This document shows positions 51,701 through 61,173 of a stretch of 64,000 nt of DNA, piece by piece. How positions within the stretch are numbered: position 1 is the first letter of the stretch; the number at the start of each line of letters is the position of its first letter. Made by a program: the position numbers and the translations under genes. The notes below the pieces were generated by a model that saw only the letters and a program-made list of their open reading frames with translations, was not told where the DNA came from and searched no databases. Source of the DNA: Bacteroides sp. MSB163 (GTDB lineage: Bacteria > Bacteroidota > Bacteroidia > Bacteroidales > Bacteroidaceae); contig NZ_CP143867.1 of the NCBI RefSeq assembly GCF_036416795.1, forward strand, positions 992,001 through 1,056,000, given 5' to 3'.

Positions 51701-52878
51701 CAAAACCAGCTTATTTTAAGATTGTAATAGAAGATAACGGTACGGGTATTGACGAAAAAGAAATAGAACGTATTTTCGACCGTTTTTATCAAGTTGCCAA
51801 CAGATTAAATAATTCAGGTACCGGAATCGGTCTACATTTGACCAAATCGCTAGTTGAATTACATAAAGGAACAATCCATGCCGAAAATAATAAAGAAAAA
51901 GCCGGTTGCCGATTCATCATTCGCCTGCCATTAGGAAAAGAACACTTGAAACCGGAGGAAATAGAAGAAACTAACACTGAAGGACAGATCGCATCTGACA
52001 ATAATCCGGTGTTACCCATATTCTTACCTGAAAATGAGGAAAAAGAAAGAATACGCACCAAAACCAAATATCGCATACTGATAGCAGATGATAATGAAGA
52101 GATACGCAGATACATACGTCAGGAACTAACCCCCGACTACCACATAACTGAATGTAACAATGGACAAGAAGCTTTTGAGCAAATCATAAAGGATGCACCC
52201 GACGCCCTTATCAGTGATGTCATGATGCCGGAAATGGATGGAATGACCCTCTGCCGGAAAATAAGACAAAACATTCTTGTCAGCCACATTCCGGTCATCC
52301 TGCTGACTGCCAAAATTAATGAAGAAAGTAATCTGGAGGCTTTAGAAGGAGGAGTGGATGCCTATATCACAAAACCGTTCAATATAGACGTTCTGAAAAA
52401 AACAATCCGAAATGTCATCTACAGGCATGAACTGATAAAAAATACCTTTAATGGAAGCATGGAACAAACTGACAAGATACAACCGATTGAGGTTCAATCA
52501 CCGGATGAAAAGCTGATAGCGCGCATAATGACCATCATTAATAAGGAAATGGCAAACCCAAATCTCAGCGTGGAAATGATTGCAGCAGAAGCAGGAATCA
52601 GCCGTGTACACTTATATCGCAAAATAAAAGAATTTACCAACCAATCACCACGCAACTTTATACGCAATGTCCGGTTGAAACAAGCTGCCCTCCTACTTGC
52701 ACAGAAACACCATAACATCACGGAAGTGGCAGAGGCGGTAGGTTTTGCCAACACCACCCATTTTTCGACAGCGTTCAAGGAATTATTCGGTATCTCGCCC
52801 ACTACCTATATGGAACAGAGTGCCAACAACGCAAAGTCCAATATCGTGGATACCATGGAGAAAAATAAAGTGGAATGA
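48766..52878 (+). CDS. Hybrid two-component system regulator (HTCS)
   Basis: 1370 residues. Signal peptide; periplasmic two-propeller sensor with repeats such as GIIWIATEDGLNKYDG, GTLWIGTDNDGLYKV and GTIWIGTSEGLKAM; a Y_Y_Y domain; one membrane span (about 795-815); histidine kinase with His840 in INISHEIRTP; ATPase domain (DNGTGIDEKEIERIFDRF); receiver with phospho-acceptor Asp1151 in LISDVMMPEMDG; and an AraC-type DNA-binding domain (about 1250-1345). HTCS proteins sense an oligosaccharide in the periplasm and activate the adjacent susC/susD genes, here the convergent pair at 53121-58136. Confidence 0.97.
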   Translation: MNKKSIILCIFYAWMSILCYGQTGRLFTADQELSSSMINSIYQDHNGIIWIATEDGLNKYDGAKFSIYKSDKNDEHSLANNYVRCVFESSKKECFVGTLSGLQHYSADADRFTDIPLILQDGIIVEPNVAAIEELSNGDLLVGTAGQGLFKITNTHKGLVGISMEKRIPIPIVNALHEDRNGNLWISAGENGIFRIDRNQQLHCYQKGANESEYTISSICETPDKQIYIGSLGKGLLKYNPTLDLFEPIIYANHPELPVKSLLLATPDEIYIGTDGYGLKVYNIQSRTITENQLNITTFNLDKSKIHSIMKDRFGNLWLGFFQKGVLLIPAIANGFQYIGYKSVRNNIIGSNCIMSVCNDHDGTLWIGTDNDGLYKVEKNGKHTVHFPPTQETGSVPSTIMSIYEDSRQNLWIGSYMQSMAKIDKETGHCQYFKRKTDADSKEGKLRVYSFAEDKHDRLWIGTMGNGLYYIDLNTETLHRYEQEDSTYYATGNFLPGYWITSLLHSHDERLYIGTYDGLGCLDLKTMHLATAFNTNTLLPNSVIHSLYEDKEGTIWIGTSEGLKAMHPQEYKIREYTQKDGLPGDIICAITQDINGALWFSTNHGIARYNPQKGNFTPYYANDGLQGNEFSKRAVCTDNNGHILFGGINGVTYFNPAEIKDIATTPSVHLTGFYIHNQSVNSNTLSEGRRIIETSVMNAQQFNLSHKHNSFSMEFSVMEFFNPERITYMYSVNNGQWMTMQSGINRISFNDMTPGTYKFSIKAKDYTFYSEPKNFIVNISPAWYASNWAKGVYLLIALTIIYIIGAQIRHRYQVHRKLLEHIHAEEINEAKLQFFINISHEIRTPVTLILSPLQKLMSKDRNEERQKNYQTISRNAGRLLQLVNQLLDIRKLDKGQMQLKFREVEIVEFIRNLSSSFEYQANAKKISLNFHPDTKELRAWIDPENLDKAIFNVLSNAFKFTESGGEINIYLHTHEAYETKPAYFKIVIEDNGTGIDEKEIERIFDRFYQVANRLNNSGTGIGLHLTKSLVELHKGTIHAENNKEKAGCRFIIRLPLGKEHLKPEEIEETNTEGQIASDNNPVLPIFLPENEEKERIRTKTKYRILIADDNEEIRRYIRQELTPDYHITECNNGQEAFEQIIKDAPDALISDVMMPEMDGMTLCRKIRQNILVSHIPVILLTAKINEESNLEALEGGVDAYITKPFNIDVLKKTIRNVIYRHELIKNTFNGSMEQTDKIQPIEVQSPDEKLIARIMTIINKEMANPNLSVEMIAAEAGISRVHLYRKIKEFTNQSPRNFIRNVRLKQAALLLAQKHHNITEVAEAVGFANTTHFSTAFKELFGISPTTYMEQSANNAKSNIVDTMEKNKVE

Positions 52879-52954
52879 AATAAAGCAAGCTGTCGGTTTA
52901 TCAGTATAAGCACAATAGTTTAACAGCAATAGCCTGAAAGTTTACCGGTAATAA

Positions 52955-53047
52955 TAGGTCGCTCAGTTCTATATTCTCTTTTTGAATTTTAGAAAATCCA
53001 CAATTACCTTTTGATCAAAAAGTAAGAATATCAAACTAAGCGACCTA
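52955..53047. repeat. Long imperfect inverted repeat between HTCS and susD 2
   Basis: TAGGTCGCTCAGTTCTATAT and the next ten bases (52955-52984) are largely complementary to 53016-53047, which ends AAACTAAGCGACCTA. The nine outermost bases pair exactly. The loop is 31 bases. It may be a bidirectional terminator for the convergent genes or the remnant of a small mobile element; no transposase sequence is present. Confidence 0.6.
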
Positions 53048-53120
53048 ATTGTTAACCCCTTATAGGTCAATCTTGCATACGTACATTAATAAATTGTCGC
53101 AAAAGTCTATACATTCCGGT

Positions 53121-55067
53121 TCAATCTCTGTATCCCGGATTCTGATAGGCCATCTTTTCTTCTTTGGTCATTTCCATACCGTCCAATTGTCCTTGCGGAA
53201 TGGGACGAAGATAATGGAACGCTTCGATAGTACGACGGTAAGTTTTCGGGGTATGATCTCCCTTATCGTTTCCACAAATCACATACTCATCGGCATATTC
53301 ATTCCACTTTTGTGTACGAACAAGGTCGAACCAGCGATAACCCTCACCAAAGAACTCGCGTGAACGTTCATCAAGAATATAGTCGATATCAATGGTAACC
53401 GGAGTGGCGGCAACCATTTCCGCACTATGGTCTTCCAATACTTCTGCATTAAGAGCATTACTGAATGTCCATTTACCGGCACGTGCACGAAGAACATTCA
53501 CCAGTTCGCGCGCATTCTTTCCGCTCTTAGTAGTTGCACCCTCTACTGCAGCCTCAGCAGCCACCAAATAAAGTTCAGAAAACTTAGCTATATTGTAAGG
53601 ACGAGTACTACCTGCATTCGGCTGGCCTGTACCTGTACCGTTATCCGTACGATACGGACCTAATTTCCACAGTCCAGGAAATATACGACGGCTGATTCCA
53701 CTGGGATTCATTACCCAATCGGCGCGTCCGGGCAGAATACCTGCGCCTAAATTACCCAAATTGGAACCATAGGCAACGTTAGGATCCTCTTCAAGCAAGA
53801 AAGAGAAAATTGGTTCCCCTTCTTTTACCATCATTCCGTTGGCGTTTTCCACTGCATCCCAATTGGCACCATTGGTTGACCAATTTCCACGATATACTGT
53901 CGTGAAAGTTCCATCATAACGAGAGTCATTCACTTTATCAGCGAAAGTGTGAGTAAACACCCCATGAGGAGGAGCCATACGAGTCCAAGGGCGACCATAA
54001 GCCTGCTCTGCCACACGAATGACAGGAGCCACAGTGACACCGTTCACTTTAGATTGCGCATCCGTATAATTCCAGTTCATCATCCATCCGGCAAAGTTAT
54101 CGGGAGCGCCACCACCACCGTATGACAAGCTACCACCATTATAATATTCATCTTCTTGAGTATGGTCAGCATAAAGCAAGATTTCCTTATTGCGATCATT
54201 AACTCCTGCATTCACTTTCCAGAAACTTTCTTCCAAACCGAACGGACCAGGATTCTCTATGGCTTCTACAGCGATATTATAAGCTTGCTGGAAATACCAA
54301 GCCGCATCATGTCCATCAGGATCGGTCCTCTGACATTCCGGATAAGTAGGAATATTGTTCGGATTCTTCAACCACCATGCATAAGTCAGATAAGCTTTTG
54401 ACAAATAAAGACGAGCCACTGTTTTAGTCAAACCACCCGTCATACGAGGATTGTCCGGCAAATTCTGAACAGCTGTAACCAAATCAGGGAAAACGACTTT
54501 AGTATAAACTTCCGGTACCGTATTACGCACGGACGTGCGTGACGGAGTAATGTTGAAAGCCAACTCACCAGAGCCCAAGTCCAAGGGCACACCACCGAAA
54601 GTCTGAGCCAGCAGGAAATAGTACATGGCACGGAAGAAACGCGCTTCGGATATCAAAGATTCTGATATACCCACTTCTCCGCCATTAGCAATCACACCGT
54701 TGCAAGTATTGATATTGGTAAATGCCATACCCCATAATGCATCCGCACGGCAAGTAGAAGAGGTCAGGTTTCCTACTCCCGAAAGATCGGCATCCTTAAA
54801 GTTGCCGTCGGCGCTTTGCCCGTAAGTAGCCTCGTCCGTACCCGTAAGACAGGAATTGTAGTAATAAGCCTGTCCGTAGATGTCGCGCAAATAAGAATAC
54901 ATGGAAGTAATACCGCCTTCCACCCCTTTTTCCGTTTTAAAGAAAGTTGGATCATAGCTGCTACGGGGTTGTTCGTCTAGGATATCGGAACAAGAAGTTG
55001 CCAAAAGCAGACCCAAAGCAGCGGTTCCGAGAACTCTTATAGGAGAATATATCGATTTCATCTTCAT
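53121..55067 (-). CDS. SusD-like glycan-binding lipoprotein 2
   Basis: 648 residues, longer than the first SusD. Lipobox LLATSC (Cys26), N-terminal DEQPRSSYDPTFFKTEKG, helices of the RagB/SusD fold and the C-terminal motif YILDERSREFFGEGYRWFDL. It pairs with the SusC-like protein whose stop codon lies just upstream (6 bases between them). The additional length sits mainly in the middle part of the protein (YYNGGSLSYGGGGAPDNF region). The ligand is unknown. Confidence 0.95.
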   Translation of the reverse strand: MKMKSIYSPIRVLGTAALGLLLATSCSDILDEQPRSSYDPTFFKTEKGVEGGITSMYSYLRDIYGQAYYYNSCLTGTDEATYGQSADGNFKDADLSGVGNLTSSTCRADALWGMAFTNINTCNGVIANGGEVGISESLISEARFFRAMYYFLLAQTFGGVPLDLGSGELAFNITPSRTSVRNTVPEVYTKVVFPDLVTAVQNLPDNPRMTGGLTKTVARLYLSKAYLTYAWWLKNPNNIPTYPECQRTDPDGHDAAWYFQQAYNIAVEAIENPGPFGLEESFWKVNAGVNDRNKEILLYADHTQEDEYYNGGSLSYGGGGAPDNFAGWMMNWNYTDAQSKVNGVTVAPVIRVAEQAYGRPWTRMAPPHGVFTHTFADKVNDSRYDGTFTTVYRGNWSTNGANWDAVENANGMMVKEGEPIFSFLLEEDPNVAYGSNLGNLGAGILPGRADWVMNPSGISRRIFPGLWKLGPYRTDNGTGTGQPNAGSTRPYNIAKFSELYLVAAEAAVEGATTKSGKNARELVNVLRARAGKWTFSNALNAEVLEDHSAEMVAATPVTIDIDYILDERSREFFGEGYRWFDLVRTQKWNEYADEYVICGNDKGDHTPKTYRRTIEAFHYLRPIPQGQLDGMEMTKEEKMAYQNPGYRD

Positions 55068-55073
55068 AATACT

Positions 55074-58000
55074 TTAGAATGTCAAGTTAATACCAAATAA
55101 ATAGTTACGCGTAGAGGGTGAGTTCGTACCTACTGTCAGGAAACGTCTCTGAAAACCTACCACTGCTACATTCTCATCACCATAGGAGTTTGTCTCCGGA
55201 TCAAGCCCGGTTTCCTTATGGAACGGAGAACAGATTACAAACGGGTTCTGGATCGTTACGTATGCACGCAATCCTTGTACTCCCAGTTGTTTCAGCCAAC
55301 GTTGGTTGTCCATGTTGTAGCCCAATGTAATGGTGCGTACTTTCCAATATGAGGCGTCAAAATATCCCAACGTAGAACCATACTTCGGATTATCACCACT
55401 TTGAATGCCACCCGGTTTCGGATATTTAGCATTGGTATTCTCTTCTGTCCAGTAGTCTACATCTACCTGTCCACGACGGCCGCTCAACATATTCAGATAA
55501 CCGCTGGAATGGTGAAGCGTACTCAACAACTTACCGCCACACTTGAACGCAGTAATCACATTCAAGTCAAAATTCTTATAAGCCACACGCGTACTAAAAC
55601 CTCCCTGGAATTTAGACTCTAAACTCATGATCTGACGGTCTTCCGGTCCGATAGCACGTACAGGAGTACCGTCCGCATTGTAATCGTCGGTATATTTCAC
55701 CTTGATCATACCTACATTACCACCCGGTTCAAGAATATCGAGATAAGGATCCCCTTCTTGCCACAAGCCGACATATTCATAATCAAAAATAGCGTCAATA
55801 GGATAGCCTACAAACCAGCCATTGCCTTCATCACGGTCTTTCTTTGATGCCAACTCAACCAGTTTATTGCGGTTGGCAGAAAGATTCAGACTGGCATCCC
55901 ATGTCCATCCGTTATGATTGTCAAGAATCGTACCGTTTAATGTCAACTCAAAGCCCTTATTCTCGGTTTTACCCACATTGGCCATGTAGCTACCTACACC
56001 TGATGTAGAAGGTAAGTTCACGTTCTGCAACAAATCATGTGTCTTCTGGATGTAGTATTCGAAAGTACCGGACAAGCGACCATTGAACAAAGTGAAATCC
56101 AAACCTACGTTCCATGTGGAAGAATATTCCCAGCCCAACATCGCATTGGGCATTTCTGATACGTAATATCCCGTAGCAAAATTAGTAGGTCCGAAGTTAT
56201 AAGGACGTGTATTCAGTCTACCCAATGTCTTATAAGGATCTACAGCCTGATTGGAAGTCTCACCATAACCTACACGCAATTTCAATATATCCAGCCACTC
56301 TATACCATCCATAAAGGCTTCGTTACGAATATTCCAACCGGCAGATACAGCCGGATAAGTATGCCATTGATGACCTTTTGCCAAACGTGAAGAAGCATCC
56401 GAACGAACCGTTGCCATCAACATATAACGATTATCATAAGTGTACATCGCACGCCCCATCCATGACATCAAACCTGTCTTTTGATAATTCCAGTTACTCG
56501 GATTTACAGTAATAGTACCTTCAGCACGACCAATATTGTAGTACTGGAAATACTCTGCCGGAATATCCCGACCTGCCACATGAGAACGCGTATAAACAGT
56601 TTGTTCGGCTGAATACATTCCAATGACGTTGAATTGGTGTTTTCCGATAGTGCGGTCGTAAGTCAGCAAGTTTTCAACCGCCCAGTTCGTTGTTTCCGAA
56701 TGTGCCAATGCTGCAGTAGAGGGGGCATCGGGCGCCGTATTGTTAATGCCGTAACCGGTAAACTCACCCTGCTTGGTGGAACGATAGTTTAAACCAAGGT
56801 TCATACGATACTTCAATCCTTTTATCCAAGGACATTGAACTTCCGCAAAAAGGTTGTTATAAGTACCGAATCCTTTACTTTCGTTCAACCATTTCTCTTC
56901 CAAATTCTCTACAACATCGCGAGTCATCACGAATGCCTCATCCTGACTGTTATATTTTACAGTACGCTTCAAAGTACCGTCTTCGTTATACGGATTGGCT
57001 ATAGGAGAAACAGACAATACGCCATACAGACCGATGTTGTTGCCTTTAGTCACATTGTAATTGCTGTTTGTGGTAAGGCCAAAACGGAAGTATTTACCTA
57101 CACCTTGATCGAACGAACCACGCAATGAATAACGGGTATAATTCTGTGTAGGAATCACACCTTGATCTTTGTAGTATGCACCACCAAAACTGTAGTTTCC
57201 ACCTTGCGTACCACCTGAAATATTAACATCATGGCTGGTAACAAAACCATTACGGTACATCAGATCCTGCCAATCGGTATTGACATCATCCGATTCATCC
57301 ATAGAATTCTCAAATTTACCTGCATATTTACGCATTTCAGCAAACTTTTCACCGTTCATCATAGGATATTTGGAGAATACCTTTTTCAAACCTACATAAC
57401 CATTATATGATACTTTGGCAGGAGCACCGGTCACACCTTTATGAGTTGTAATAAGGATAACACCATTGGCACCGCGCGAACCATAAATAGCCGTTGAAGA
57501 AGCATCTTTTAAAATATCCATACTCTTGATGTCGCTGGGATTGATATCGGTAAGGCTACCCATAAACGGTATTCCATCCAACACAATCAACGGGTCGTTA
57601 GTAGCACTCAAAGAACGTGTACCACGAATACGTATCTGCATAGTGGCACCCGGACGAGAAGATGTCTGTGACATATCCACGCCGGCAATACGGTTTTGCA
57701 GAGCATAAGATACATCAGCGGCAGGTACTTCACGCAATTTGTCGCCGCCTACAGATGCAATAGATCCCGTTACATCCGACTTGCGTGCCGTACCATAACC
57801 AATTACAACAACTTCTTCCAATGCTTTGGAGTCTTCTTTCAGTATAACCTTAAGTTCGGTTTCATTTTCTACCGGAATTTCCTGCGTCACATATCCTATA
57901 TAAGAAATTACGAGCGTAGCTCCTTTCTGCACTGAAAGCGAGAATTTACCATCCAAATCAGTAATCACGCCGTTTGTAGTACCTTTTTCAGTCACATTAG

Positions 58001-58136
58001 CTCCGATAATCGATTCACTCGCATTATCATTTACTACACCTTGCACCCGGATACTTTGTGCAAAACCCCACGAGGGTATTACACTAAGTAAGAACAATAG
58101 TACCAAAGGTTTAAAATAAGAATTAGTGTTTTTCAT
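55074..58136 (-). CDS. SusC-like TonB-dependent outer-membrane transporter 2
   Basis: 1020 residues from the ATG at 58136; an upstream in-frame ATG (58190) adds an unlikely 18 residues before the signal peptide (LVLLFLLSVIPSWGFAQ). Carboxypeptidase-D-like domain (GVVNDNASESIIGANVTEKG), TonB-box/plug signature EEVVVIGYGTARKSDVTG, barrel ending in YLFGINLTF. It transports a glycan with the SusD protein encoded 6 bases downstream. The regulator is probably the HTCS at 48766. No glycoside hydrolase or lyase is encoded with this pair. Confidence 0.95.
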   Translation of the reverse strand: MKNTNSYFKPLVLLFLLSVIPSWGFAQSIRVQGVVNDNASESIIGANVTEKGTTNGVITDLDGKFSLSVQKGATLVISYIGYVTQEIPVENETELKVILKEDSKALEEVVVIGYGTARKSDVTGSIASVGGDKLREVPAADVSYALQNRIAGVDMSQTSSRPGATMQIRIRGTRSLSATNDPLIVLDGIPFMGSLTDINPSDIKSMDILKDASSTAIYGSRGANGVILITTHKGVTGAPAKVSYNGYVGLKKVFSKYPMMNGEKFAEMRKYAGKFENSMDESDDVNTDWQDLMYRNGFVTSHDVNISGGTQGGNYSFGGAYYKDQGVIPTQNYTRYSLRGSFDQGVGKYFRFGLTTNSNYNVTKGNNIGLYGVLSVSPIANPYNEDGTLKRTVKYNSQDEAFVMTRDVVENLEEKWLNESKGFGTYNNLFAEVQCPWIKGLKYRMNLGLNYRSTKQGEFTGYGINNTAPDAPSTAALAHSETTNWAVENLLTYDRTIGKHQFNVIGMYSAEQTVYTRSHVAGRDIPAEYFQYYNIGRAEGTITVNPSNWNYQKTGLMSWMGRAMYTYDNRYMLMATVRSDASSRLAKGHQWHTYPAVSAGWNIRNEAFMDGIEWLDILKLRVGYGETSNQAVDPYKTLGRLNTRPYNFGPTNFATGYYVSEMPNAMLGWEYSSTWNVGLDFTLFNGRLSGTFEYYIQKTHDLLQNVNLPSTSGVGSYMANVGKTENKGFELTLNGTILDNHNGWTWDASLNLSANRNKLVELASKKDRDEGNGWFVGYPIDAIFDYEYVGLWQEGDPYLDILEPGGNVGMIKVKYTDDYNADGTPVRAIGPEDRQIMSLESKFQGGFSTRVAYKNFDLNVITAFKCGGKLLSTLHHSSGYLNMLSGRRGQVDVDYWTEENTNAKYPKPGGIQSGDNPKYGSTLGYFDASYWKVRTITLGYNMDNQRWLKQLGVQGLRAYVTIQNPFVICSPFHKETGLDPETNSYGDENVAVVGFQRRFLTVGTNSPSTRNYLFGINLTF

Positions 58137-58289
58137 AAAAACATTTTTTTGATTTAAATTACCATTAATTAAAAATACAAGTTCACGCATTAAGATTCGT
58201 CTTTTATGTCTTCATACACATTAATTTATAGGTTAAACATATTTTACTATTCACGACATAGTTTTTTGCATTAAAAAACTTCTCGAAGA

Positions 58290-58375
58290 CAAAACTATAT
58301 AATAAAAAACAAATGCAAGAAAACAAATAATACACATATTTTCCTCCACGTAACATAGTACCAGTAATATGTTAC
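58290..58375 (-). promoter_or_regulatory. Promoter and inverted-repeat site upstream of susC 2
   Basis: On the minus strand TAGTTTTG (58290-58297) matches the -7 consensus and would give a leader of about 145 bases. About 55-80 bases further upstream, GTAACAT (58350-58356) and ATGTTAC (58369-58375) are exact reverse complements 12 bases apart, a plausible site for the AraC-type domain of the HTCS. The rest of the 450-base gap (58137-58586) is AT-rich and shows nothing else. Confidence 0.5.
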
Positions 58376-58508
58376 ATAATCGTTAATATAGGTTACTCGC
58401 AACATAGAAAGTCAGTATTAGCCAGTCATTTAATAGCTATTTACCCAATTTATCCATCAAAATCCGCCATAATCTTCCGTTTGCTCAATGACGGCTCAAT
58501 AATTACAC

Positions 58509-58516
58509 TAAATTTG
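58509..58516 (+). promoter_or_regulatory. -7 element for the STN receptor gene
   Basis: TAAATTTG matches TAnnTTTG, 70 bases before the start codon. A TTTG at 58480 is somewhat far for a -33 element. Confidence 0.5.
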
Positions 58517-58586
58517 CAGTCGAAAACCGTACCCGATTGAGCACCCATGTTGTAGTATAAGTAAAATCAATAAAAACAAAGGAATA

Positions 58587-61172
58587 ATGAAACGCACAGA
58601 TTTTACTTTTAGAAAGGCATGGATGATATACACTGTATATTTTCTTCTACTCTTTACCCCAACCGCAAATGCACAGCAAACAGCCAGCCTGGTCAGCCTG
58701 GAACTAAAAAACGAAAAGCTGTCTGTCGCACTGAAACAGATAGAGAAGATGGGCGGCAAGAATATCCTTTTTGCCTATGAAGAGACGGAGAATTATCACG
58801 TAACAGCAAGTATCCGTAAACAGACGCAAGGCGAAGCCATCCGCACAGTACTGAAAGGAAAACCTTTCAACTGTATCGAACGTACCGATTACTTCGTGAT
58901 TCAACGGAAGGGAAAAGATGGCAAGACTACCCAGGTACGCGGAACCATATACGGAGACCGGAATGAACCGTTAGCGTATGCCAACGTCATCCTGCTGGCA
59001 GCAGCTGATTCCGCCTTTATCACAGGATGCGTCACAGCGGAAGACGGTAGCTTTATCCTACCCGGCAACAATGAAAAAAATCATTTGCTGAAAGTAACCT
59101 ACATAGGCTATCAATCCTTGACGCTTCCTTGCCAGCCGGAAAATGACATCCGCCTGCAACCAGACGCACAAATGCTGAAAGAAGTGACCGTCACTGCCTC
59201 CCGCCCGCTGGTGGAACGCAAGAATGGCGCTTTTGTTGCCAACGTAGCTGGGACACCGCTTTCTATGCTGGGCTCCGCAAGCGATATGATCGGTCACCTC
59301 CCTTTTGTCACCGGCTCGGACGGTAACTATACCGTTATCGGACGAGGCAAATCGGATATCTACATCAATGGCCGGAAAGTGCGCGACACCTCCGAACTAA
59401 ACCAACTTCAGGCTAACGAAATACTCTCCGCTGAAATTGTAACCACGCCCGGAGCACGTTATTCCTCCAGCGTGTCATCCGTTATCCGGCTACGTACCAT
59501 CCGCAAGCGCGGGCAAGGTTTAAGTGCCAATGCCTACGCAGACTATACTCAGGGACACTCGGCAAAAGGCAAACAAGGTGCCTCACTAAATTATCGTACC
59601 GGCGGACTGGACATCTTTGTCAAAGGGCACTTCAATGAGTCGGACACATACTCCACCAGTCATACCCAACTGCAACTGAACACTTCCTCCGAATGGAAAA
59701 GCATCTCTGACAACGTCAATCGTGCACATGACGCGAACTTCAATGGCGAAGTAGGTTTCAACTACGAACCGGATGACCATCAGTCTTTCGGTATACGCTA
59801 TGTACCCAAAACCGGACTGGGCGATCAGGAGCTTTATTCGCAAGGTGAAACCGTGATGCTGCGGGACGGAGAAGAGGTAGATCGTCTCACATCCGACGCA
59901 CACGGTCGCAAGCACACCAACTGGAATCATACCGTGAATGGCTATTATAACGGTACTTTCGGAAAATGGAACATCGACTTCAATGCCGACTACCTCTACG
60001 GTCGCTCCGGAGGTGGGCAGAAGGTAGACAACAATGGTGAAACAGACGCTTCATCCGACAGTGAAGTAAAAAACCGCTTGTATGCCGCTAAACTGGTGAT
60101 TACAGCACCGCTCGGGCAAGGCAAACTCTCTTTCGGTACTGAAGAAACTTTCACCGAGCGCCACGACATCTTCAAGCAAAGCGGTTTCTCCAATGATGCC
60201 GATAACCGCATCAAACAGTCCATCGCCTCTGCCTTTGTCGATTATTCCATAGAATTGGGACAGTTCGACATCATGGCAGGGTTACGCTATGAATATCAAA
60301 AGACGGATTATTACGAATCAGATATCTATAAAGAAGAGAAAAGTCCTGCTTATCATGACCTGATTCCCGTAGCGGGCATTTTCTACAAAAAGGACGCTTG
60401 GAATATCGGCCTGTCTTATCGCATGAAAAAGCATAATCCCAGCTACAGTATGCTGTCCAGTACCATCAGTTACCAAAGCAAGTACCAATACCACAACGGA
60501 AATCCTGAACTGGAACCACAAAAGCATAACCTCTTCTCATTGGAAGGAGGCTGGAAATGGATCAATGCCAGTTTGTACTTCAACCACGTACGAAACATGT
60601 ACACCACTTATGCTAAACCATACGACGATACAATGCATCCCGGCGTAGTATTGTGGACGATGGCAAGCATTCCCAACTCCTATGCATACGGAGGCGCCTT
60701 GGTACTCTCCCCAAAGTTCGGCTGGTGGCAACCGCAATTTACGGCCAGCGTGTCCTGGTTTCAGTCCAACGCCCGTTCACTGAATATTCAGCCCCTTTGG
60801 AATGAGGTGCAACCGGATTTCATTCTGAATAACAGTTTTACATTGCCTCGTGGCTGGTTTTTCAATATAAAAGGAAGACTGGCATTTGGTGCAAAGCAAA
60901 GCTATGCCATCAAAAAAACAGAAGGGACTGTAGATGCGCAACTTACCAAATCTTTCCTGAAAGACCGTGCGTTGCGCATCTCGCTGGTAGCGAATGATAT
61001 ATTTCGTACAGGTACCTATCACTTTCGTGTATATGGCGACCGCACCTACAACGAGTTTGAAAATTATGCCGACAAACAACGTTTCGGCATACGCCTCAAC
61101 TATCAGTTCAATGCCACCAAGAATAAATATAAAGGTAAAGGTGCCGGAGAAAGTGAAAAAGGACGTCTTTAA
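58587..61172 (+). CDS. STN-domain TonB-dependent receptor (outer-membrane beta-barrel family)
   Basis: 861 residues. Signal peptide to about residue 30 (TANAQQ); STN/secretin-TonB N-domain (about 32-110, LSVALKQIEKMGGKNILFAY), which in FecA-type systems contacts the anti-sigma factor; a carboxypeptidase-D-like domain (about 115-195, VRGTIYGDRNEPLAYANVIL); plug (LKEVTVTASRPLVERK) and a barrel of the OMP_b-brl_3 type ending at ATKNKY. A sigma/anti-sigma pair follows on the same strand after a repeat array. Together these look like a cell-surface signalling relay, although the receptor usually lies after the anti-sigma gene. The ligand is unknown. Confidence 0.85.
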   Translation: MKRTDFTFRKAWMIYTVYFLLLFTPTANAQQTASLVSLELKNEKLSVALKQIEKMGGKNILFAYEETENYHVTASIRKQTQGEAIRTVLKGKPFNCIERTDYFVIQRKGKDGKTTQVRGTIYGDRNEPLAYANVILLAAADSAFITGCVTAEDGSFILPGNNEKNHLLKVTYIGYQSLTLPCQPENDIRLQPDAQMLKEVTVTASRPLVERKNGAFVANVAGTPLSMLGSASDMIGHLPFVTGSDGNYTVIGRGKSDIYINGRKVRDTSELNQLQANEILSAEIVTTPGARYSSSVSSVIRLRTIRKRGQGLSANAYADYTQGHSAKGKQGASLNYRTGGLDIFVKGHFNESDTYSTSHTQLQLNTSSEWKSISDNVNRAHDANFNGEVGFNYEPDDHQSFGIRYVPKTGLGDQELYSQGETVMLRDGEEVDRLTSDAHGRKHTNWNHTVNGYYNGTFGKWNIDFNADYLYGRSGGGQKVDNNGETDASSDSEVKNRLYAAKLVITAPLGQGKLSFGTEETFTERHDIFKQSGFSNDADNRIKQSIASAFVDYSIELGQFDIMAGLRYEYQKTDYYESDIYKEEKSPAYHDLIPVAGIFYKKDAWNIGLSYRMKKHNPSYSMLSSTISYQSKYQYHNGNPELEPQKHNLFSLEGGWKWINASLYFNHVRNMYTTYAKPYDDTMHPGVVLWTMASIPNSYAYGGALVLSPKFGWWQPQFTASVSWFQSNARSLNIQPLWNEVQPDFILNNSFTLPRGWFFNIKGRLAFGAKQSYAIKKTEGTVDAQLTKSFLKDRALRISLVANDIFRTGTYHFRVYGDRTYNEFENYADKQRFGIRLNYQFNATKNKYKGKGAGESEKGRL

Positions 61173-61173
61173 A

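Noticed and set aside
52955..53047. Insertion sequence
   Set aside because: There is no transposase frame between or near the arms, and no clear target-site duplication.
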